Positions 40,231 to 45,408 of a DNA stretch of 45,408 nt are shown one piece after another; position 1 is the stretch's first letter, and every line of letters begins with the position of its first letter. The notes under the pieces were generated by a model that saw nothing but the letters and a program-made list of their open reading frames with translations, searched no databases and was not told the origin of the DNA. Source of the DNA: Bdellovibrionales bacterium (GTDB lineage Bacteria; Bdellovibrionota_C; UBA2361; SZUA-149; JAGRAN01). The stretch lies in the NCBI GenBank assembly GCA_020434585.1, contig JAGRAN010000054.1:1867-47274 (forward strand), written 5' to 3'. Position numbers and translations under genes: made by a program.

Positions 40231-41448
40231 TTAGTCCCCTACCTCATCCATCAACTGAGCAGCGATACTCGCTGCGCGCTCCGATGCTGTTCCCGCGAGC
40301 GTGCCGCTATAGCGTAGCTGCTCCCGTACCTTCTGCAGTTCGGTCCGCATAGTGCCTGCAGCCTGCTCGTCGAATAAAAGCCGGCCTAATTCCTTCGCTA
40401 TGCGCTCTTCAGACACGTCGTCCTGTAAAAACTCCGGAACAATCTCTCTGCCCGCAATGACGTTTACCATCGCGAAATTTTTAACACCGCGCACAAGCAG
40501 CCGACTAACCATGTAGGTAAATCCAGACAAACGGTACACGACAATATACGGATTGCCCGCAAGCGCGGCCTCGACAGTCGCTGTTCCTGATGCAACAACG
40601 GAAACACTTGCAGCACGCAAAACACTGGACGCTTGGCCGGAGATCAACGTCAAACCATCAACCTTCGGCAGATGAGCCTCAACAAAATTCTTGGAGAGCG
40701 CAGGCGCAACAGGAACTACTGCGTGCAGCTCTGGGTGCTCAGCGCGGAGTTTTGCAAATCCACGCACTAAAACGTCAAGCAATCGGCTAACTTCACTCTC
40801 GCGGCTTCCCGGGAGTATCCCAACGATTTTGCGGTCAGGGTCTATGCCGTTTTTCTCAAGAAATGCTTTGCGATCGAAAGGAGTCGGCGGCCGATCGAGA
40901 AACGGATGACCGACATATGCGGCATCTACTCCGTGCTCACGGTAAAACGCTTCTTCGAATGGGAAGATGGTCGCAATCTTGCGCACATAGCGCTTCATGG
41001 TCTTAACCCGCCCTTTGCGCCACGCCCACAATTGCGGACTGATAAAATAGAAAACTTTAATGCCTCTGGCGTGCAGAAAACGCGCCAGCAGCATATTGAA
41101 ATCAGGAAAATCAATGAGTATCGCCAGCTGAGGCTGCCGCTGCTTCGCTTCCCGAACAAGTGTGCGAAAAGCACCGACTAGTCCGCCAATACTGCTGACG
41201 ACTTCTGTCAGCCCCATCGCACCGCCGACTTCATCAGAATCGACGACAGTCTCCATTCCAGCTTCACGCGAATGCATTCCGGCCATTCCGAACACTTCAC
41301 AGCCCGGCTTCATTTGCTTTAGCGCGGAAATTAATTCTGCTGCGTGCTCATCGCCCGAAACCTCGCCAGCAACAAGCATTACACGGGAGGGTGCAGCTTG
41401 GGCGTCAACTGCGCCGGCAAGTTCATCGATCTTCGCAACGGGTTTCAT
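40231..41448 (-). CDS. lpxB: Lipid-A-disaccharide synthase
   Basis: LpxB joins UDP-2,3-diacyl-glucosamine and lipid X into the lipid A disaccharide. The protein has MLVAGEVSGDEHAAELI near residues 24-40, FGMAGMHSREAGM, AILIDFPDFNMLLA, FYFISPQLWAWRKGRVKTMKRYVRKIATIFPFE, VGHPFLD, ILPGSRESEV and SGTATVEAAL, the full set of family motifs. The frame starts at TTG 41451; ATG 41446-41448 follows immediately, gives 405 residues, and I prefer it. The N-terminus is slightly extended with a polar stretch before MLVAG. It is one to four bases from its operon neighbours. Confidence 0.96.
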   Translation of the reverse strand: MKPVAKIDELAGAVDAQAAPSRVMLVAGEVSGDEHAAELISALKQMKPGCEVFGMAGMHSREAGMETVVDSDEVGGAMGLTEVVSSIGGLVGAFRTLVREAKQRQPQLAILIDFPDFNMLLARFLHARGIKVFYFISPQLWAWRKGRVKTMKRYVRKIATIFPFEEAFYREHGVDAAYVGHPFLDRPPTPFDRKAFLEKNGIDPDRKIVGILPGSRESEVSRLLDVLVRGFAKLRAEHPELHAVVPVAPALSKNFVEAHLPKVDGLTLISGQASSVLRAASVSVVASGTATVEAALAGNPYIVVYRLSGFTYMVSRLLVRGVKNFAMVNVIAGREIVPEFLQDDVSEERIAKELGRLLFDEQAAGTMRTELQKVREQLRYSGTLAGTASERAASIAAQLMDEVGD

Positions 41449-41451
41449 CAA

Positions 41452-42453
41452 CTAACCAGCCGCCCGAGCCGCCGCGGCCTCTCCGAATGATGAGCTGTCG
41501 AAGCCAAGCGACTGTAAGTGCTCAGCGAACGCCATTCTAATACGGTCCGCAAGCTCAAGAGCGCGCAGACCGTCCTGTCCAGTAACTTCAGGAGTTCCGC
41601 GCTCACGAACGCAGCGGAGAAAGGAATCGATTTCGTGCTCCAGCGCGTCGCGCTCCTCGACCTTCAGTTCTTTGATGTCAATCTTGGGTATTCCGAGCAG
41701 GCTATCGAAGCCCTCAGTCTTCTGGTAGATTTTCAGCTTCTTCTTGCCGTAGTCTAGCGAAATATAAAGATCAGGCTGAAAAATACGAATGCTGCGTTCG
41801 CTCTTAAATGCGGCGCGACTAGCTGTTACGTTCGCGATTGTTCCGCCCTCAAAAGTAAGCCTGGCATTGGCGATGTCCACGGACCCAGTCAACACTGGAA
41901 TACCCACTGCTTCCACTTTCAACACGGGCTGATTCACCAAATGCGCGATAATGTCGATGTCATGGATCATCAAATCCATCACTACATCGACGTCTGCTCC
42001 GCGACCCGTAAACTGCGCGATGCGACGAACTTCGAAAAACCAAGGCCGGTTCAGCACTTCCTTCATTGCTCTGAATGCAGGATTGAAACGCTCCAGGTGG
42101 CCAACTTGCAGGACTCGTCCGTTGCTGGACGCTATCTCAATTAATCGGCGCGCGTCCTCAACGGTAGTCGTCATCGGCTTCTCAAGCAGCACGTCGATGC
42201 CGTTTTCAAGCAGCCAGGAAGCCACTTCAAAATGCGTACTGGTGGGAGTGACAACGCTAGCGCATTCCACCCCCAGCGCCGGCAGCTCCTTGTAGCTTGT
42301 TAGCGGCTGCGCTTTTACCGACTTAGCAATTTTCCGGGCGGTCGCTTCATCAGAGTCGACGACAGCCAGAAGCTGAGTATCTTTAATTTTATGATACTTC
42401 TCAGCATGAAATTTGCCGAGGTATCCGGTTCCTACAACTGCAGATCGTATCAC
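41452..42453 (-). CDS. Gfo/Idh/MocA family oxidoreductase of the lipid A operon
   Basis: This NAD(P)-dependent sugar dehydrogenase has the Rossmann VVGTGYLGKFHAEKYHK near residues 6-22, VVTPTSTHFEVA near 68, and the family EKP motif in DVLLEKPMTTT near 87-97. GHLERFNPAFRAM and DLMIHDIDII (catalytic-site His/Asp) follow. GTG 42451-42453 has GAGGAG nine bases upstream. It begins the operon with lpxB, msbA, waaA and lpxK, in an arrangement known from deltaproteobacterial lineages. In Acidithiobacillus and Leptospira, the related GnnA oxidises UDP-GlcNAc for a 3-amino lipid A precursor, acting with the transaminase GnnB. No GnnB gene is seen here, so the role is uncertain. Confidence 0.88.
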   Translation of the reverse strand: MIRSAVVGTGYLGKFHAEKYHKIKDTQLLAVVDSDEATARKIAKSVKAQPLTSYKELPALGVECASVVTPTSTHFEVASWLLENGIDVLLEKPMTTTVEDARRLIEIASSNGRVLQVGHLERFNPAFRAMKEVLNRPWFFEVRRIAQFTGRGADVDVVMDLMIHDIDIIAHLVNQPVLKVEAVGIPVLTGSVDIANARLTFEGGTIANVTASRAAFKSERSIRIFQPDLYISLDYGKKKLKIYQKTEGFDSLLGIPKIDIKELKVEERDALEHEIDSFLRCVRERGTPEVTGQDGLRALELADRIRMAFAEHLQSLGFDSSSFGEAAAARAAG

Positions 42454-42672
42454 TTGCCAGCGCTCCTCGAGAGACGTCTATGCACACTGCTCCAATACAC
42501 TGTGAAAAATCGTAGGGAATATAGCCTAAATCACTACAAAACGAAAAGATTTGCAGCACCTTGTGCATGAGCAGCAGTGATGGAATCATAGGCCCCTCTG
42601 GGATATTAAAGCACTACGCAGTGATGTCGGGCTCTTGCGCTTAGTGTGCATTCAGAAAGGACAGTGGCTTGA

Positions 42673-45147
42673 ATGAAAAAGCTTATTAAAATACTTGGTA
42701 TTCTTTTGCTTTTGCTGGTGATCGTAGTTGGTTCTGCGACCTTCTTTCTGGATTCGATCGTCTCGCGCTTCCGGCCTCAGATACAAGCGGCCATTTCAAA
42801 GACAGTCGGACGGCCCGTAACCTTCGGCGAAATTGAAAGCCAAATCTTTCCTTCCGTTGCAATTACACTCTCTGACGTTGCAGTAAGCGGCTCTTCCGGC
42901 GCCTCCGTTTCGTCCTTGGCACTAAAAACAAGTCTAGGCGAACTTCTCTCCGGGGAGATTGCCGTTTCACAGCTTGGCCTTGAAGGAGTTAATGTCAACG
43001 TCGAAAGAGCTAAGGATGGCTCTCTGATTGTCGCTGGTATTCCCATCGGTGCGAACAAATCCAAACCCGCATCGAAACCATCTTCAGCGGCGGCGCCGAC
43101 CGAGCAGCAACATTCTCAAACTGCCCCAAGCGCGCAGGAGTCTGGCAGCCCCGTAGAGTCAGCTGCAAACTCACATCCAGACGCCGCGCAAAGTGCGGAT
43201 GACGGTTCGTTCTCGCTCAAAGTACGCAGCGCCGACATCAGCGGAGTCAATGTCAATTTCACTGACAACGCAGTCAACCCGCCCCAGACCATTGCGATCA
43301 AGGACCTGACCGCAACCTTTAAGGATATAGACACCGCCGGCAAAGCCAACATCGACCTGACAGCCAGCCTACTAGGTAAGCGATCTGGCAACATTCGAGT
43401 ATACGGCGACCTTGGCAACCCATTGGCAAATTTCCCGATTAACGCAACCATCGAGCTGAACTCACTTGACCTAGCTCGACTGTCGTCCCTAGCGGCTAGT
43501 TACGGGGCTGACACCAAAGGCATGAAACTCGCCGATGAAATGTCCATGTCGTTTACAATTCAAAGCACTACCGGCGGCATATCTATCAATAGTTTAATTG
43601 ATGGCAGCAGCGCGGAAATCGCATTTGGTGACATGTTTCGCAAACCAAGTGGCAAAGCGATGCGCGTAGACTCTTCCATCACAGCCAGCCTCGCGGGCAC
43701 AGCCACAGCAGACAAGCTTGCAGTCACCCTTGGAAACAATACGCTAAATGCACCGTTCAATTTTGCGCCGGGCGCGCCGGTTACAACTAAGGTAACGACA
43801 AAAAATTTCAACTTGGGAGAACTAGCAGAGTTCGTTCCGATGCTTGAAGCATATGCACTTGGCGGAAGCATATCTTCAGATTTGAATGTCACCGCCGCAA
43901 CTGACGGCAAAGGTACGCCAAGCGCAATCGGATCCTTTTCACTAAACAAAGTTACGGCCAAGGCACCACTACCCGCGGAAGAAGGTCAGGAGCCTAACAG
44001 TTTTCCAATTGACGACATCAGCGGCACGATAAATTTCTCGGAGGGAGAAAAAGTAAAAACCACTGATCTCAAAGCAACTTTAGCTGGCCAAACTTTCGCA
44101 CTTAATCTCGGAGCCGCCTCATTCACGAAACCCAAATTGGTGTTTAAGGTCACTTCCGACGATTTGCAGTTCGGCCCGATTGCGTCCGCGCTCGGCCCCA
44201 GCGCTGCAGCACTGAAAAACTCTTTCATCAAACAATTCGCACTGAGCGGTAGCTACAGCACCGCAACAGGCAACGGACAAGTCGCACTGGACTCAGGACC
44301 GGCGAGTCTGGCTGACACGCCAATCGACGGTTTAGGCATTAAAACTTCTATAACGAAAGATCTGCTGACCGTTCTTCCGAGCTCGATCAATATTTTCGAT
44401 GGAAAGCTAAATCTCGGCGCCCAGCTGACGATGGGTCAACAGAAGCTCTTAACTCTAGCCGTCTCCGGCGGAGGAATGGATGCGGAAAAGATTTCAAATA
44501 TGGCGTTAGCATCTAGCCCAGTTGGTCTGCGAGGCACTGTTAGCACCCTCAAGACCAACATCAAAACAAACCTCGCCAGTCCGCTGCCAACAGCAAATGG
44601 TTCAACTTCAATCTTAATGGTCGACGGAGCAATCACTGGGGTCAATATTATCGGCCAAACCTTCAACGGCATCGACAGCATTCCGGGAATCAATTCCGCT
44701 TTGTCTAGTTTCGTCCCCGAAGAACACGCTGAGGTCCTTAAAGGCACCGAGACTGCTTTTAGCGACATGACAATTGATACTTTAATTGGCAACAGTCAGC
44801 TTCAACTTCGCACTCTGAAATTGACCCACCCGCTGTATCTAATCACCGGCACTGGCAACATTGGAATTCCTGGACCTATGCAAATCAGAGCTCAATTGAG
44901 ACTAACACCGACTCTTTCAAGCAAGATGGTCCTCAAAGAACCCAAGCTCAAGTTGCTGCAGGACCGAAATGGCAACATGGTAATTCCGATTGAGATCATT
45001 AAACGCGAAAGCCGGGTAATCGTCATTCCGGACGCTGAAGAGCTGGCCAAACGAGCCGCTACGAACACGGCGAAGGAAGCCGCCGGCCGTGCCATCGACC
45101 GCGTCGCACCAGGGGTGGGCGGAATAGTCGATTCCCTCTTCAAGTAG
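42673..45147 (+). CDS. AsmA family envelope protein
   Basis: AsmA-like proteins are inner-membrane anchored, mostly periplasmic beta-groove proteins thought to move phospholipids toward the outer membrane. The N-terminus has one membrane helix (about residues 4-27; ILGILLLLLVIVVGSATFF), followed by IQAAISKTVGRPVTFGEIES and FPSVAITLSDVAVS, the AsmA N-terminal pattern. A Ser/Ala/Pro/Gln linker (about 127-175) separates this from the long beta-rich body. The C-terminal region (about 625-790) has LKTNIKTNLASPLPTANGS and a LSSKMVLKEPKLK segment resembling the AsmA_2-type end. It is 824 residues, normal for the family. It is divergent from the lipid A operon, ending in a bidirectional terminator. 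Confidence 0.9.
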   Translation: MKKLIKILGILLLLLVIVVGSATFFLDSIVSRFRPQIQAAISKTVGRPVTFGEIESQIFPSVAITLSDVAVSGSSGASVSSLALKTSLGELLSGEIAVSQLGLEGVNVNVERAKDGSLIVAGIPIGANKSKPASKPSSAAAPTEQQHSQTAPSAQESGSPVESAANSHPDAAQSADDGSFSLKVRSADISGVNVNFTDNAVNPPQTIAIKDLTATFKDIDTAGKANIDLTASLLGKRSGNIRVYGDLGNPLANFPINATIELNSLDLARLSSLAASYGADTKGMKLADEMSMSFTIQSTTGGISINSLIDGSSAEIAFGDMFRKPSGKAMRVDSSITASLAGTATADKLAVTLGNNTLNAPFNFAPGAPVTTKVTTKNFNLGELAEFVPMLEAYALGGSISSDLNVTAATDGKGTPSAIGSFSLNKVTAKAPLPAEEGQEPNSFPIDDISGTINFSEGEKVKTTDLKATLAGQTFALNLGAASFTKPKLVFKVTSDDLQFGPIASALGPSAAALKNSFIKQFALSGSYSTATGNGQVALDSGPASLADTPIDGLGIKTSITKDLLTVLPSSINIFDGKLNLGAQLTMGQQKLLTLAVSGGGMDAEKISNMALASSPVGLRGTVSTLKTNIKTNLASPLPTANGSTSILMVDGAITGVNIIGQTFNGIDSIPGINSALSSFVPEEHAEVLKGTETAFSDMTIDTLIGNSQLQLRTLKLTHPLYLITGTGNIGIPGPMQIRAQLRLTPTLSSKMVLKEPKLKLLQDRNGNMVIPIEIIKRESRVIVIPDAEELAKRAATNTAKEAAGRAIDRVAPGVGGIVDSLFK

Positions 45148-45164
45148 CACTTAGATAACTGCGC

Positions 45165-45198
45165 AATAAAAAAGGGGCCGCTAGGGCCCCTTTTTATT
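45165..45198. terminator. Bidirectional rho-independent terminator
   Basis: A GGGGCC/GGCCCC stem with a GCTAG loop is flanked by six A and five T, so it ends the AsmA-like gene on plus and the PstS-type gene on minus. It begins 18 bases after the plus-strand stop and lies 25 bases after the minus-strand stop. Confidence 0.9.
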
Positions 45199-45222
45199 AG
45201 CTAAGCTGCCTGAACTTGGCTG

Positions 45223-45408
45223 TTACTTAAGCTTTGCGAGTTCTTGCTTAGCAACGCTTACAGGCAGTGGAAGAAGGCCTTCCTCAGCAACAATTGCCTG
45301 TCCGTTGCGGCTTAAAATGAAGCGCAGAAACTCGTTAGTCTCAGGGTCGATATCCTTTCCTGGCTCACGCACAATGTAAACATTAAGAAAGCGACCCAGT
45401 GGATACTG
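45223..45408 (-). CDS. pstS: Phosphate-binding protein PstS-like, 3' part
   Basis: Only the last 61 codons lie in the window; the rest runs off the right edge. They read YPLGRFLNVYIVREPGKDI, then ETNEFLRFILSRNGQAIVAEEG and LLPLPVSVAKQELAKL, which match the C-terminal lobe of periplasmic phosphate-binding proteins (PstS): YPL-x-R, then FLR-x-ILS-x-x-GQ. The TAA stop is at 45223-45225, so the gene faces the AsmA-like gene over a shared terminator. Other ABC-type anion binding proteins share this motif, and the phosphate role is the likeliest. Confidence 0.8.
   Translation of the reverse strand, partial: QYPLGRFLNVYIVREPGKDIDPETNEFLRFILSRNGQAIVAEEGLLPLPVSVAKQELAKLK

Noticed and set aside
1..45408. 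tRNA, rRNA, CRISPR array or insertion sequence
   Set aside because: I scanned for TTCGA-type T-loops, repeated spacers and transposase motifs and found none that I could support.

Overview
The window looks like a chromosomal segment of a Gram-negative bacterium with about half G+C. It encodes lipid A, Kdo and heptose-core enzymes (lpxB, lpxK, waaA, msbA, kdkA-like, gmhB, HldE-type kinase, two GT9 heptosyltransferases), a complete minCDE operon and an AsmA-like envelope protein. The order Gfo/Idh oxidoreductase-lpxB-msbA-waaA-lpxK is, from memory, like that of deltaproteobacterial lineages, but I cannot place the organism securely. No tRNA, rRNA, CRISPR array, insertion sequence or complete prophage was seen. 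TTG and GTG starts are common, and most genes are packed in operons with 1-4 base overlaps.

Region by region: 1-1893 (minus) is gcvT-gcvH-gcvP for glycine cleavage (gcvP cut by the window edge), followed by folD, a thematic one-carbon group. ald (plus) diverges from folD. 4192-6310 (minus) is minC-minD-minE. 6617-7405 is a ferredoxin/flavodoxin-NADP reductase. 7760-10572 (plus) is the least ordinary part: a 736-residue protein built from three tandem core-binding-like domains, a Lys/Ala/Pro linker and two degenerate half catalytic domains of tyrosine recombinase type. A stable hairpin and a 155-residue hydrophobic protein follow it. rsgA, a YdiJ-like FAD/Fe-S dehydrogenase and (convergent) apaG come next, then ornithine aminotransferase and a class I aminotransferase, a periplasmic cyclophilin and an ECF-type sigma factor.

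19129-28192 (minus) is one long same-strand series for LPS inner core: a spore-photoproduct-lyase-like protein, gmhB, a sugar-nucleotide epimerase, a WaaF-like heptosyltransferase, a Kdo kinase, a second GT9 enzyme, a WaaE/KdtX-type glycosyltransferase, a heptose kinase, yicC and gmk. Next are a pilin-like 53-residue protein with its own terminator, a methyltransferase, an M48 lipoprotein peptidase, a DUF5610-like protein, a GT39-like membrane glycosyltransferase convergent with a TrmB-type regulator, and a TPR-like protein coupled to a small membrane protein. 36081-42453 (minus) is the lipid A/Kdo operon. It is followed by a divergent AsmA-family gene, a bidirectional terminator and the 3' end of a PstS-type phosphate-binding protein.

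The best candidates for something undescribed are the multi-domain degenerate recombinase-like protein with its hydrophobic neighbour, and the radical-SAM-fold protein at 27161-28192. The latter lacks the cluster-binding cysteines and carries a C-terminal sliding-clamp-type motif (QLSLF).
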